Of a stretch of DNA of 64,000 nt, positions 34,044 to 42,556 are shown piece by piece (the first letter of the stretch is position 1; each line of letters begins with the position of its first letter). The notes under the pieces were generated by a model. That model ran no database searches, was not told where the DNA came from, and was given only the letters and a program-made list of their open reading frames with translations. The DNA is taken from the NCBI GenBank assembly GCA_020444545.1, contig JAHLKT010000002.1:278870-342869 (forward strand), read 5' to 3'. This DNA comes from Desulfarculaceae bacterium. GTDB lineage: Bacteria; Desulfobacterota; Desulfarculia; Desulfarculales; Desulfarculaceae. Made by a program: the position numbers and the translations under genes.

Positions 34044-34073
34044 CAGGGTTGGCCGAGCCTTTCCCCGTCTAAA

Positions 34074-35231
34074 CTATTTGGGAGCCTCCAGAAGGCCCAC
34101 GATCTCCTCGGGGCCCGAAACCCGGGGGTTGGCCTGCTTGGTGGGCACCGAGAGAATCTCCTCCAGAACGTCTTCGTGAATCTGGAAGTCCTCGATGCCC
34201 ATCTCCTCGTAGCTCATGGCAAGGCCCACGTCGTCGAAGAGATCCTGCACCGCCTCCAGGGCGGCCATGGCGGCGTCGTGGTCGCTGAGCCCGTTCACGT
34301 CCTGGCCCAGGGCCTCGGCGGCCATGCGGTACTTGGGCGCGGCGGCCAGGATGTTGAAGTGCATGACGTAGGGCAGATACAGGGCGCAGGCCGCGCCGTG
34401 GCTGATGTGGTAGTGGGCGCCCAGGGGGTGGGCCAGGGAATGGGTGAGGCCCAGGCCCACGTTGGTCCAGCCCATGGAGGCCAGGGTGGAGGCCAGGAGC
34501 ATGTTGGCCGCGGCTTCCGGGTTGCCCGGGTCGCCCACCATGGCCCTGAGGTTCTGGCCGATGAGCTTGATGGCGTGCAGCTCCAGGGCGTCGGAAACCG
34601 GCTGGGCGTTGCGGGTCACCAGGCCTTCCATGGCATGGGACATGGCGTCGGCCCCGGTCTCGGCCGCGATGCGCGGGGGCAGACCGGCCAAGAGGTCCGG
34701 GTCCAACACGGCCAGCTTGGGCACCAGAGCCTGGTTGCGGATGACGATCTTGCGGGTGGTCTGGTTGTCGCTGATCACCGCCGAGTAGGTCACCTCGCTG
34801 CCCGTGCCCGCGGTGGTGGGGATGGCCGTGAAGGGGGGCAGGGGAGCCTCGATGACCCGGCCGGTGGCGTATTCACGCACCGAGCCGGGCTGGGACACGT
34901 CCACGCCCACGCCCTTGGCCGCGTCCATGGGGCTGCCGCCGCCGATGGCCATGATCGCGCCGCAGCCCTCGCTCCGGTACAGCTCCGCCGCCTGCATGAT
35001 CTGGTCCAGGGGCGCGTCCTGGCTCACCTGATCGTAGACCACGTATTCAACCCCGAGGCGCTCCAACTGGTCGGTGGCCTTTTCCACCAGGCCCGCCGCC
35101 CGCAACCCCTGGTCGGTAACCACAAGGGTCTTGGCCCTGCTGGGGAGGAAATCGTCCATCTGCCCCAGGCTGCCCTTTCCAAAGAGCAATTGGCCGGGAT
35201 TGAGGTGGTTGTAGATCTGCAGGGGATTCAT
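34074..35231 (-). CDS. Iron-containing (type III) alcohol dehydrogenase
   Basis: A 385-residue enzyme of the Fe-ADH family. IMAIGGGSPMDAAKG is the NAD(P)-binding glycine motif and TAGTGSEVT the conserved phosphate-contact segment. Metal ligands fall at Asp195 and His199 (ETGADAMSHAMEG), His264 (HSLAHPLG) and His278 (HYHISHGA), all present. It interconverts primary alcohols or lactaldehyde-like substrates with aldehydes in the cytoplasm. A promoter and a GGAG ribosome-binding site precede the ATG. The adjacent porin-like gene could supply the substrate route, but the substrate is not identifiable. Confidence 0.92.
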   Translation of the reverse strand: MNPLQIYNHLNPGQLLFGKGSLGQMDDFLPSRAKTLVVTDQGLRAAGLVEKATDQLERLGVEYVVYDQVSQDAPLDQIMQAAELYRSEGCGAIMAIGGGSPMDAAKGVGVDVSQPGSVREYATGRVIEAPLPPFTAIPTTAGTGSEVTYSAVISDNQTTRKIVIRNQALVPKLAVLDPDLLAGLPPRIAAETGADAMSHAMEGLVTRNAQPVSDALELHAIKLIGQNLRAMVGDPGNPEAAANMLLASTLASMGWTNVGLGLTHSLAHPLGAHYHISHGAACALYLPYVMHFNILAAAPKYRMAAEALGQDVNGLSDHDAAMAALEAVQDLFDDVGLAMSYEEMGIEDFQIHEDVLEEILSVPTKQANPRVSGPEEIVGLLEAPK

Positions 35232-35287
35232 GAGAGCTCCTCGCGCCGCCGGTCACCGCCGGATAAGGGTTGTGTAAAACCTGCCCC

Positions 35288-35315
35288 ATTCTACTGCCCT
35301 GATCACAGAGAGCAA
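35288..35315 (-). promoter_or_regulatory. Candidate promoter of the alcohol dehydrogenase gene
   Basis: On the minus strand TTGCTC (35315-35310), 16 bp, then TAGAAT (35293-35288), about 57 bp before the ATG at 35231. Confidence 0.45.
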
Positions 35316-35350
35316 ATCATTAGCGCACAGGTTGCGATTTTTTCTCTTAC

Positions 35351-36568
35351 CTAAAGGGAGAAGTCGTAGTTCACGATGAAACGCAGGTCGGTGTAGGTGT
35401 CTCCGCCCATGGTTATGTCCTGGTCCACGTAGCCGCCCCTGAGGTGCAGCCACAGCGGCTTCAGCTCGTCGCTGAAGTAGTACCTGAGGTCCACGTCGGT
35501 CTCCACCTGGTCGGGCTTGGCGAAGTTGCGCCCGTCGGGCACCGTGGCCCGGGTGTGGGTCAGGGTGGCCGTGAGGCCCGGCAGGCCGTACTGGGCCATC
35601 TCCGCCCCCAAGCGGAAGAGCCAGGTGCGCTGCCCGGCCAGGTCGTTGGACAGCTCCATGATCGCAGTGAAGCCGGGCCAGGCCGCCCAGGGGTTGACCA
35701 TGTCGTGGCCGTCGCCGGTGTCGGTGTAGGCCACGGTGAAGGTGGTTTCTTTCCAGCTAAGCGCCGCCTTGAGGCCGGTCTGCAAGGCCCGGAAGCTGCC
35801 GATTTTGGCCGCGCCCACGTCCTGCTGGGCCATGATCTGCAACCCGCCGGCAAGGCGCCAGTCCGGGGCCAGGTCCCAGCCGCCGTCCGCCTGCGCGTAA
35901 AACGAGTTCATGTACTCATGGCACACGTAGTCCCACACCTGCAGCTTGTACCCGCCCCAGGCATAGGCCGCGCCGCCCAGGGTGACCGGCTCGTCGCCGC
36001 CGCCCAGCCCCGGCGCGCGGCTCATGGGCTGAAAGGTGGTGTCGTTCCAGCTCTTGTAGCCTTGCACCTGGGCCAGGTTGAGGCTGAGCCCGCTCGAGGT
36101 GTAGGCCAGGCTCAGGGCCTCGTAGGTCACCGGGGTCATGCGGAAGTCAAAGGGGTTGATCAGGGGGTTGTCCAGGGCCTGGCGGCCCAGGGTGGCGCTG
36201 AAGCCGCGGTAGGCGGCCTTGATATAGGCCTGGCCCAACACGGTGTAGCCGGTCTGGCTGTTGGTTAGGAGGTCCGTGCCCGCGCGGTCCAGGGGGGCGT
36301 AGAAGAACGGCTGCGAGGTGTAAAGGCTCGCGCCCATGGACAGGCCGTGCCAGGGCCGGGTGGCGTAAGACAGCTCCCCGCCGATGGCCCAGGCCGATTG
36401 GTCCGGCTTGTCGTTGTAATCCCGGTCCATGTAGAAACTGCGCAAATGGATGTTCAGCTCGCCTCGGCTCAGGCTGGCCCACAGGCCGCCGGTGGCCTCG
36501 GCCCACGCGGTCGGGCAGGGGAGCAGGGCGGTCAGCAGAAGCAGACCCCAGAGGAGCTTGCGCAACAT
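35351..36568 (-). CDS. Outer-membrane porin-like beta-barrel protein
   Basis: A 405-residue protein with a cleavable signal peptide (LLWGLLLLTALLPCPTAWA). The start at 36568 is chosen for GGAGA upstream. The mature part is a run of alternating-hydrophobic strands with many aromatic residues. It ends in a strand closing with Phe-Ser-Leu (RFIVNYDFSL), near the usual terminal aromatic of outer-membrane barrels. GFSATLGRQALDNPLINPFDFRMTP resembles the OprD/Opr porin family, in which substrate-specific channels carry small organic molecules. It lies upstream of the Fe-ADH gene on the same strand with 119 bp between them. Confidence 0.72.
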   Translation of the reverse strand: MLRKLLWGLLLLTALLPCPTAWAEATGGLWASLSRGELNIHLRSFYMDRDYNDKPDQSAWAIGGELSYATRPWHGLSMGASLYTSQPFFYAPLDRAGTDLLTNSQTGYTVLGQAYIKAAYRGFSATLGRQALDNPLINPFDFRMTPVTYEALSLAYTSSGLSLNLAQVQGYKSWNDTTFQPMSRAPGLGGGDEPVTLGGAAYAWGGYKLQVWDYVCHEYMNSFYAQADGGWDLAPDWRLAGGLQIMAQQDVGAAKIGSFRALQTGLKAALSWKETTFTVAYTDTGDGHDMVNPWAAWPGFTAIMELSNDLAGQRTWLFRLGAEMAQYGLPGLTATLTHTRATVPDGRNFAKPDQVETDVDLRYYFSDELKPLWLHLRGGYVDQDITMGGDTYTDLRFIVNYDFSL

Positions 36569-36596
36569 GGATGTCTCCGCGAGGGGCGGCGGGGGC

Positions 36597-36631
36597 AAAA
36601 AGGCGGCGGGGAGGTACGGGACCTCCCCGCC
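36597..36631 (-). terminator. Intrinsic terminator after the DUF3089 gene
   Basis: An 11-bp perfect stem GGCGGGGAGGT/ACCTCCCCGCC (36605-36615 with 36621-36631, loop ACGGG) is followed leftward by GCC and five Ts (36597-36601). It lies 13 bp after the stop at 36645 and upstream of the porin gene. Confidence 0.75.
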
Positions 36632-36644
36632 GGTGTCTTGGCGT

Positions 36645-37634
36645 TTATTTGGCCTTGGGGTGCTTGGCGCTCCAGGCGGCGCAACGGGCTTTCACGTTCT
36701 CCCGGAAGTTGTTGTAGAAGAAGTCGTAGTCATAGCGATGGTAAACGCCCTTGCCCATGGGCATGCTCAGCTTATCCTGGATGGCGGGCACCGGGATGAC
36801 CAGGCCGCCCTGGTCGTCGATCTGGGCCGAGGTGAAATGGGGCACCTTGAGGGTCTTGCCGTGGCCCAGGTCGATCACCGCTCCCAGGTTCAGCTTCTTG
36901 GGCTGGTTCTTCTTGGTCTGGGTCCACACCAGGGGGTTGATGCACAGGGCGGGCGGGAAGAACATGGGCGGCTTGCCGCCCTTGCTGATGGTGTTCCAGG
37001 TGATCAGGCAGCAGTTCTGGTCGGGCCGCTGGGAGAAGGGCATTTTCATCTCCGTGCAGTCCTTGGGGGTGATGGTCCAGCCCACCAGATAGGCCGCGAT
37101 GATCTGCTCGTCCTTGAACAGATCGCGGTGCTTCTTGAGCACCCGGGTGGTGACCACCGAGCCCTGGCTGTGCGAGGCGATGACATAGGGGCGCCCCTGG
37201 TTGTAGTGCTTCAGGTAGTACTTGAAGGCCTCCACCACGTCCCCGGCCGCGATGCGCAGGTAGGGGTCGCGCTCGGCGAACTTCTTGGGCAGCACCCCCC
37301 GGTTCACCTGGCGGTAGCGCGGCGCGTAGATGTTGCAGATGCCCTGGAACACGCCCATCTGCTGGGTGTTGGTGTCGTTGGTGGTGGCCCGCACCACCTT
37401 GTTGTCGAACGATGCGTTGGGCCCGTCCACCTCGTCGAAATAGGTGGTGGGGTGCACGTAGAACACGTCGTAGGGCAGATTCGGTTCTTCGGTGCGCTCG
37501 GTCCAGTAGTAAGGGTCGCTGTAGTCCGGCGGGGCCGGGGCCTGGTCCTTGGCCGAGGCGCTTGCCGCCAGGCTCAGGAAAAGAAACGAGGTGAGCAGCA
37601 AACCTCGGACCGCTCGCGTGGCGATGCTTTTCAT
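36645..37634 (-). CDS. Secreted DUF3089 alpha/beta-hydrolase
   Basis: A 329-residue protein with a signal peptide (GLLLTSFLFLSLAASASA). YDVFYVHPTTYFDEVDGP near residue 55, YAPRYRQVN, and the nucleophile elbow YVIASHSQGSVVTTRVL (G-x-S-like, SHSQG) are hallmarks of the DUF3089 lipase-like family. The fold should be alpha/beta hydrolase with the Ser near residue 155, acting in the periplasm or outside the cell on an ester. Four Cys in the C-terminal half (NCCLITW, CINPL) could form disulfides. ATG 37634 is preferred to a TTG six codons upstream. Confidence 0.78.
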   Translation of the reverse strand: MKSIATRAVRGLLLTSFLFLSLAASASAKDQAPAPPDYSDPYYWTERTEEPNLPYDVFYVHPTTYFDEVDGPNASFDNKVVRATTNDTNTQQMGVFQGICNIYAPRYRQVNRGVLPKKFAERDPYLRIAAGDVVEAFKYYLKHYNQGRPYVIASHSQGSVVTTRVLKKHRDLFKDEQIIAAYLVGWTITPKDCTEMKMPFSQRPDQNCCLITWNTISKGGKPPMFFPPALCINPLVWTQTKKNQPKKLNLGAVIDLGHGKTLKVPHFTSAQIDDQGGLVIPVPAIQDKLSMPMGKGVYHRYDYDFFYNNFRENVKARCAAWSAKHPKAK

Positions 37635-37906
37635 GTGTGTACTTCTTCCCAATTGATGAGGGTTGCCCAGTTGCGGACCTTTGCCTGTTTGGTTACCGCC
37701 GCCTCGGGGGAAGCCGGCGGAGCTAGAATGGGTTTTGTCTGGCTAACTGGTTGTAATTGCTAAAGTGCCTGGCAGAAGGGGCAGTAATAACCAAAATGTT
37801 AGCCCATTGAATCGGGCTCAGCAAGCAATGCCTTTAAAAAATAGGGGGAAAGCGCAACAAGATGGGGGGGCGGCGCCATGGGCACGCGGTTGTCATGAGC
37901 GCCCGC

Positions 37907-37941
37907 AAAAAAAGGGCCCAGGCATGATCGCCTGGGCCCTT
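37907..37941 (-). terminator. Original chromosomal terminator of tRNA-Asn, now stranded at the left island junction
   Basis: Reading leftward from the tRNA remnant, a 12-bp perfect stem AAGGGCCCAGGC/GCCTGGGCCCTT (37912-37923 with 37930-37941) leads into seven Ts (37907-37913). It lies on the chromosomal side of the displaced 3' tRNA fragment, so it is presumably the tRNA gene's pre-insertion terminator. Confidence 0.75.
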
Positions 37942-37947
37942 GAACTC

Positions 37948-37999
37948 TCTGGCTCCCCGGGACGGATTCGAACCGCCGGCCCGGTGGTTAACAGCCACC
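37948..37999. repeat. Left attachment repeat (52 bp, identical to 58321-58372)
   Basis: It begins TCTGGCTCCCCGG and ends GTTAACAGCCACC. Identity with the right copy stops at C37947/T58320 on one side and A38000/T58373 on the other. Beyond the one mismatch the linker CCTTGAACT is also shared. Confidence 0.92.
37950..37999 (-). pseudogene. 3' fragment of tRNA-Asn displaced by integration
   Basis: It contains the 3' 50 nt of tRNA-Asn: anticodon loop/stem, variable loop, T arm, 3' acceptor strand and CCA. Homology ends inside the anticodon stem region, and no D arm or 5' acceptor strand exists to the right, so it cannot fold as a tRNA. Confidence 0.9.
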
Positions 38000-38123
38000 A
38001 GTTTTGCCTTCTTTGTAATTCTCTCTGGTACTCTAAATAATGTCGCTATCCATTAAATAGCATAGTTAAGGCTTGTAATAATACCGTGCCATACGTTACT
38101 CTACTCGCGTATTCCTTGCCTGT

Positions 38124-38169
38124 TGCTTACCCAATGCTTACCCGGACGATTCGGGTGCCCTGCTTACCC
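38124..38169 (+). repeat. TGCTTACCC direct repeats at left element end
   Basis: TGCTTACCC occurs at 38124, 38135 and 38161. The first two are spaced exactly 11 bp apart. They lie between the left attachment repeat and the integrase start. The same core with the same spacing recurs at the right end. Likely integrase or excisionase arm-binding sites (inference). Confidence 0.55.
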
Positions 38170-38180
38170 GGGAGGGGACC

Positions 38181-39410
38181 ATGCCAAAGGTGAAGTTAGC
38201 CAAGAGACTGCTTGATGGTGTCAAGGCCGAAGGCTCTGACATGCTTTTCTGGGATACGGAGCAGGTGGGCCTTGGAGTGAGAGTGAAGCCTTCTGGCGTC
38301 AAGTCGTTCTGCCTTCAGTATCGTAATGCTCAGGGCCGGAGTCGACGCATCACCCTGGGCAAGTACGGCCGCATGACTCTGGATCAAGCCCGTAAAATCG
38401 CCCGAGAGAAGCTATCGGCAGTTGACCGGGGTGGAGACCCCGCCGAAGAGCGCAATGCAGCCAGAGGCGCTCCCACGGTCGCCGAACTGGTTTCTCGTTA
38501 CATGCTCGAGCATAGCGAGGTCAAAAAAAAGGCGGAGAGCATCCGGAAAGACCGTTTCGTTGTTGACCACTACGTATTGCCCGCCCTGGGCCGCTATAAC
38601 GTTGATGAGGTTAGCCGCGAGCAGATAGCGAAACTTCACCACAGCCTGCGAGAAAAGCCCTACCAGGGCAACCGCGTCTTGGAGATCGTCCGCAAAATGT
38701 TCAACTTGGCCGAAGCATGGGGGCTTCGGCCGGATGGCACCAACCCTGCCAGGCACGTTGAGAAGTACCGAGAGCAAAAAAGGCAACGATACTTGTCCGA
38801 GGATGAATGGGCCCGGTTGGGAAAGGCGCTGGCCGAGGTTGATCAGGACAACTCGGAGTTGCCCTCCGTGATCACTGCCGTGCGCTTGTTGATTTTCACC
38901 GGCTGCCGCTTATCCGAGATTCTAAATCTCCGATGGGCAGACGTTGATTGGGAGCGGGGGGCATTGAGACTTGAGGATTCGAAAACAGGCCCGCGGCTCA
39001 TACCGCTCGGCCAGGCCTCCCTGGAGCTTCTGGAGAACACAGAGCGCGAAGCCGGCAACCCATTTGTCTGCCCGGGCGCCAGGCCCATGAGGCCGCTGGT
39101 AAATCTCCAACGTCCTTGGCGGCGGATACGGCAGCGGGCAGGGCTGGAGGATGTCAGGTTGCACGATTTAAGGCACTCGTTCGCTTCCGTGGGCGCTGGA
39201 GCTGGTATGAGCTTGCCGGTAATAGGGAAGCTGTTGGGCCACAGCCAGGCTCAGACCACCATGAGGTATAGTCACCTAGGGGATGATCCTCTCAAGCAAG
39301 CCGCGAGTCAAATCGGGGAAAGAATTGCCTGGGCCATGGCCCGGGAACCTGAGAAAAAGGTATTGCCGTTTGCAGGCGGCAAAAAATCAACCAATGGTGC
39401 GAAGAAGTAA
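38181..39410 (+). CDS. Tyrosine recombinase/integrase (P4-type)
   Basis: A 409-residue site-specific recombinase. The N-terminal ~90 residues (GLGVRVKPSGVKSFCLQYR, RITLGKYGRMTLDQAR) are the P4-integrase-type DUF4102 domain. An SAM-like core-binding domain occupies ~100-195. The catalytic domain shows Arg243 (TGCRLSEIL), Lys268 (DSKTG), His328/Arg331 (HDLRHSF), His354 (LLGHSQAQTT) and nucleophile Tyr363, so the full active site is intact. It is adjacent to the left attachment repeat and reads into the element. It should catalyse insertion into and excision from tRNA-Asn. The ATG follows GGGAGGGGACC. Confidence 0.95.
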   Translation: MPKVKLAKRLLDGVKAEGSDMLFWDTEQVGLGVRVKPSGVKSFCLQYRNAQGRSRRITLGKYGRMTLDQARKIAREKLSAVDRGGDPAEERNAARGAPTVAELVSRYMLEHSEVKKKAESIRKDRFVVDHYVLPALGRYNVDEVSREQIAKLHHSLREKPYQGNRVLEIVRKMFNLAEAWGLRPDGTNPARHVEKYREQKRQRYLSEDEWARLGKALAEVDQDNSELPSVITAVRLLIFTGCRLSEILNLRWADVDWERGALRLEDSKTGPRLIPLGQASLELLENTEREAGNPFVCPGARPMRPLVNLQRPWRRIRQRAGLEDVRLHDLRHSFASVGAGAGMSLPVIGKLLGHSQAQTTMRYSHLGDDPLKQAASQIGERIAWAMAREPEKKVLPFAGGKKSTNGAKK

Positions 39411-39436
39411 GGGCGTTCTCCGGGGAGGAGCAGACA

Positions 39437-39583
39437 GTGGGCATCACGCGAATTGGGCATGAACAGGATGACTGGCAGGCTGGGCTGGCAAGCCGGCTGT
39501 TGGTCCGCCTGGAGTATTCATGCAAGCAACCCAAGGTGGTCATGCAGGATACAAAATCAAGAGCGTGGAATCGGCCCAGATAA
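39437..39583 (+). CDS. Possible 48-aa protein downstream of the integrase
   Basis: A GTG-initiated frame preceded by GGGGAGGAG, beginning VGITRIGHEQDDWQ, 26 bp after the integrase stop. Composition is plausible (Trp, Arg-rich) but no family is recognised. It might be a small excisionase-like protein or chance; there is no helix-turn-helix signature. Confidence 0.25.
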   Translation: MGITRIGHEQDDWQAGLASRLLVRLEYSCKQPKVVMQDTKSRAWNRPR

Positions 39584-39763
39584 TGGTAAGTATGATGCAC
39601 TGCCCTGATGGCTAACCCGAAATTAACTTATAAATCCTAGGTTGATTTTGGATGAGGCTGCTTGAGTTAAGCTTTTAGCCGATATCGTTCACTAGCCCCA
39701 TTAGGGCACAAATCAAAGCAGCTTTTACAAGTCTATATTTTCGAGAAGTGACCTATCAGAAAA

Positions 39764-42391
39764 TTAGGCATCCAGCACCTGGCGGACGATCTCAAGCATC
39801 TCACGTATTTTGAAAGGCTTGGACAGCAAGGCGGCAGCGCCATCCGACATGGTCTCATCGAGATCACCGTCGCGGGCATAGCCCGTGGAAACAATGATCT
39901 TGAGCTCAGGAGATAGGGAAAGCAACTCCCGCAAGCACTTGTGCCCCCCCATGCCAGGCATGCTCAGGTCAAGAACGACCAAATCGATTTTCCGGCCAAG
40001 GTTACGGTAAATGCCCACTGCCTCCTCGCCGGTCGAGGCGGAAAGCACCTTATACCCAGCGCCGGTCAACACCTTTCCCCCGATGTTTACAATCGCCGGC
40101 TCGTCATCCACCAGAAGAATTGTTTCATCACCACCGGCTATGATTTCTCCCACCGCGGTCTGGGTTTCTGGTTCGACACTGCCTTCCAGTTGGGGCAGGT
40201 AGATGTCCACCGTTGTGCCTTCTCCCAGGGCGCTCTCTACCACTATGTGACCGCTGTGCCCCTGGACTATGCCGAAGATCATGGAGAGGCCCAGCCCGGT
40301 GCCCTTGCCCACCTCCTTGGTGGTAAAAAACGGATCGAATACCTTGCACAAGGTTTTCCGGTCCATGCCGGTGCCGCTGTCCTTGACCCGAAATCGGATG
40401 TATTCGCCAGAGAACCTGCCGGCGCAGGCTGTACAGTGGAGGTCGTTTGCATTTTCCTTAGAGGTCTCAAGCAACAAATTGCCGCCTTCGGGCATTGCGT
40501 CGCGTGCGTTGGTGGCCAGGTTTATAATCACCTGCTCGAACTGGGTATGGTCGCCTTTGAAAATGCCGACATCCGCGCCCAAGTCGGTTTGCAATTCAAT
40601 CATGCGGGGCAAGGTGTCACGCAGCAAGACCGCTGTATCGGCCACGATGCGGTTGAGGTCCAAAGCCGTGACCGCCGCACTCATGCCGCGGGAGAAAGTC
40701 AGAATGCGCTTTACCAGATTACTGGCCCGCACGGCTCCCTTGAGAATTTCCGCGATATCCGTTGATGCGTCCTCGCCGTCAAGGATTTTTTCCTGGGCGA
40801 GTTCCCCATAACCCATGATGGCGGCCAGGATGTTGTTGAAGTCGTGGGCGATGCCCCCGGCCAGGGTCCCCACGGCCTCCATTTTTTGGGACTGGCGCAG
40901 TTGCGCCTCCATGTCCTGCTTGCCCTCCTCCAACTGTTTTTGTTGAGTGAGGTCATCGTACATGGCCACCAAATCACCGTTGGGCAGCCTGAAAACGTAG
41001 TTTTCTACCCACTGGATGACGCGCTCATCCTCGTAAAAACTGATGGGGTGGTGCTCGGCCTCACCAGTGCGCCAAACCCGCTGAAACACCTCGAACAGGC
41101 CAAATTTTTCCACTCCAGGGAAAGCCTCTCGGACCTCGTGGCCGATCACATCTCCTTCTTCATATCCTGCGCTACGCAGCCCCGCCGGGTTGATGTGGCG
41201 GAAAACGAACCGCTCGCCATCCCCTTGCGCCTCGTAGATGGCCACGCCGGTGCTCATGTGGTTGAAAAGCTCGTGGAAGCGTTTCTCGCTGTTCTTCAGG
41301 CCATCAAGCAGGCGAATGTTGTTCAGGGACATGGCCGCGATGTCCCCGAATGCTTCCACCAGGCGGGCGTCTCCCGAAGAGAAGCCCCCCGGCTTATTGG
41401 CCAGGCCCATGACCCCCACGGTCCTGCCTTGCACATTCAGCGGAGCGAAAAGCACGTTCTCCAGCTTTACGTGACCCGGAGGCAAAAGCTTATGCCAGTT
41501 GCTTCCCGCGAAGTCATTTTCGTAGACCGGCTTGCCGGTTTTGTAACACTGGGCCCGCAGGCCCCGGACGGGCATGGGCAGTTCCGGGTCCACCAGGCAG
41601 GGCAAGCCGCCCGCCTCCAGGAACAACAACTCATTTTCCTGGCCGTCCTCCGAGAGCATGGCCACATAACCGGCGGGTACATCCATAACGCCGGAGCATA
41701 TATCGAAAAGCTCCCTGGCCGCCACCTGGAAGTCATGGCTGGTCTGGACCTTTTGCGATCCTTGCAGCAGGGCCCTTACTTCCTTTTCGCGGCGTTGGGC
41801 TTGGGTCAGGGCCTGGGCGCGTTCTTCCTCGGCTTTCTTGCGCTTGGTGATGTCCACCATGACCAAGCGGAAACCGGTGGAATTCCCCTGCTCGTCAAGC
41901 TCGGGGATGCCCTCCAGGCGGGCGTGGATGGCTGGCCCTTTCTTGGGGACCAGCCCCACTTCACAGGTTTGTTTGGAACCTGAGTCGGTCAAGGCTTTTC
42001 GGAACAGCCTGAAAGTGTTCGCTCCCTCTTGGTCCATGAAGGTGCCAAGCGGGCGTCGTATTAAAACGCTGCGATCCAAGCCCAGCAGGTTGGCCGCTGT
42101 GAGGTTGGCCCTGGTGATAAAGCCTTTTTGGTCAAGGCTCAAGTAGCCCACCGGAGCAAGTTCGTACAAGTCAAAGTAGAGGTCGCGCGCCTGGCCCAAC
42201 TCCACCTGGGCCCGGCGCAGTTCCTCGTTCTGGATCTCCAGTTCGGCTTGGTGCACCCGCAACTCGTGCAAAATTTCTGTAAGGTCCCGGGAATCTAGAC
42301 GGGAGACGTCTTCAGGAGCGGAGCACAGAAGTTCCTCGGCCTTGCGCCGCAATTCAGCGCCCTTGGGCGGGGGTTTTGGGTGCGGACCCAT
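39764..42391 (-). CDS. PAS/GAF hybrid sensor histidine kinase with receiver
   Basis: An 875-residue cytoplasmic kinase with no membrane segment. Order: an N-terminal helical module (~12-75, with [20 protein letters not shown]), PAS (~70-185), coiled coil, GAF (~215-360), PAS (~370-485), HisKA with His516 ([10 protein letters not shown]), HATPase ([21 protein letters not shown]), and a C-terminal receiver with acceptor Asp808 (VLDLSMPG). An HCTAC cysteine pair sits between the ATPase N and G boxes and could bind metal or sense redox. It likely feeds phosphate to its own receiver. The output partner is unknown but may be one of the other island regulators. Confidence 0.9.
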   Translation of the reverse strand: MGPHPKPPPKGAELRRKAEELLCSAPEDVSRLDSRDLTEILHELRVHQAELEIQNEELRRAQVELGQARDLYFDLYELAPVGYLSLDQKGFITRANLTAANLLGLDRSVLIRRPLGTFMDQEGANTFRLFRKALTDSGSKQTCEVGLVPKKGPAIHARLEGIPELDEQGNSTGFRLVMVDITKRKKAEEERAQALTQAQRREKEVRALLQGSQKVQTSHDFQVAARELFDICSGVMDVPAGYVAMLSEDGQENELLFLEAGGLPCLVDPELPMPVRGLRAQCYKTGKPVYENDFAGSNWHKLLPPGHVKLENVLFAPLNVQGRTVGVMGLANKPGGFSSGDARLVEAFGDIAAMSLNNIRLLDGLKNSEKRFHELFNHMSTGVAIYEAQGDGERFVFRHINPAGLRSAGYEEGDVIGHEVREAFPGVEKFGLFEVFQRVWRTGEAEHHPISFYEDERVIQWVENYVFRLPNGDLVAMYDDLTQQKQLEEGKQDMEAQLRQSQKMEAVGTLAGGIAHDFNNILAAIMGYGELAQEKILDGEDASTDIAEILKGAVRASNLVKRILTFSRGMSAAVTALDLNRIVADTAVLLRDTLPRMIELQTDLGADVGIFKGDHTQFEQVIINLATNARDAMPEGGNLLLETSKENANDLHCTACAGRFSGEYIRFRVKDSGTGMDRKTLCKVFDPFFTTKEVGKGTGLGLSMIFGIVQGHSGHIVVESALGEGTTVDIYLPQLEGSVEPETQTAVGEIIAGGDETILLVDDEPAIVNIGGKVLTGAGYKVLSASTGEEAVGIYRNLGRKIDLVVLDLSMPGMGGHKCLRELLSLSPELKIIVSTGYARDGDLDETMSDGAAALLSKPFKIREMLEIVRQVLDA

Positions 42392-42556
42392 ATCTATAAC
42401 CTTAAACTATTCTCATATTAGAGCATATCCTTGTATTATTTAGTAAATTTATAACGCTCTGTTTGCTTGCGGCCATTGACGGTTGGCTTCGGCGCTCCCA
42501 AACCTCGGCACCCATACCCTGCCCTAACGAACCCGCTCGGGCCGCCCCCGGCCCGC

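Noticed and set aside
34044-34073. TraT-like gene as evidence of a plasmid or conjugative island at 33-37 kb
   Set aside because: No other transfer genes and no integration signs are nearby; the neighbouring genes look chromosomal.
37950-38025. A second tRNA-Asn at the left island end
   Set aside because: Only the 3' 50 nt match; the sequence after GCCACC diverges and cannot form a D arm or acceptor stem. It is an attachment-site remnant.
38124-38169. Possible CRISPR-like short repeats
   Set aside because: The 9-bp units are too short, with 2-bp and 17-bp gaps and no spacers; they fit integrase arm sites better. No cas genes are present.
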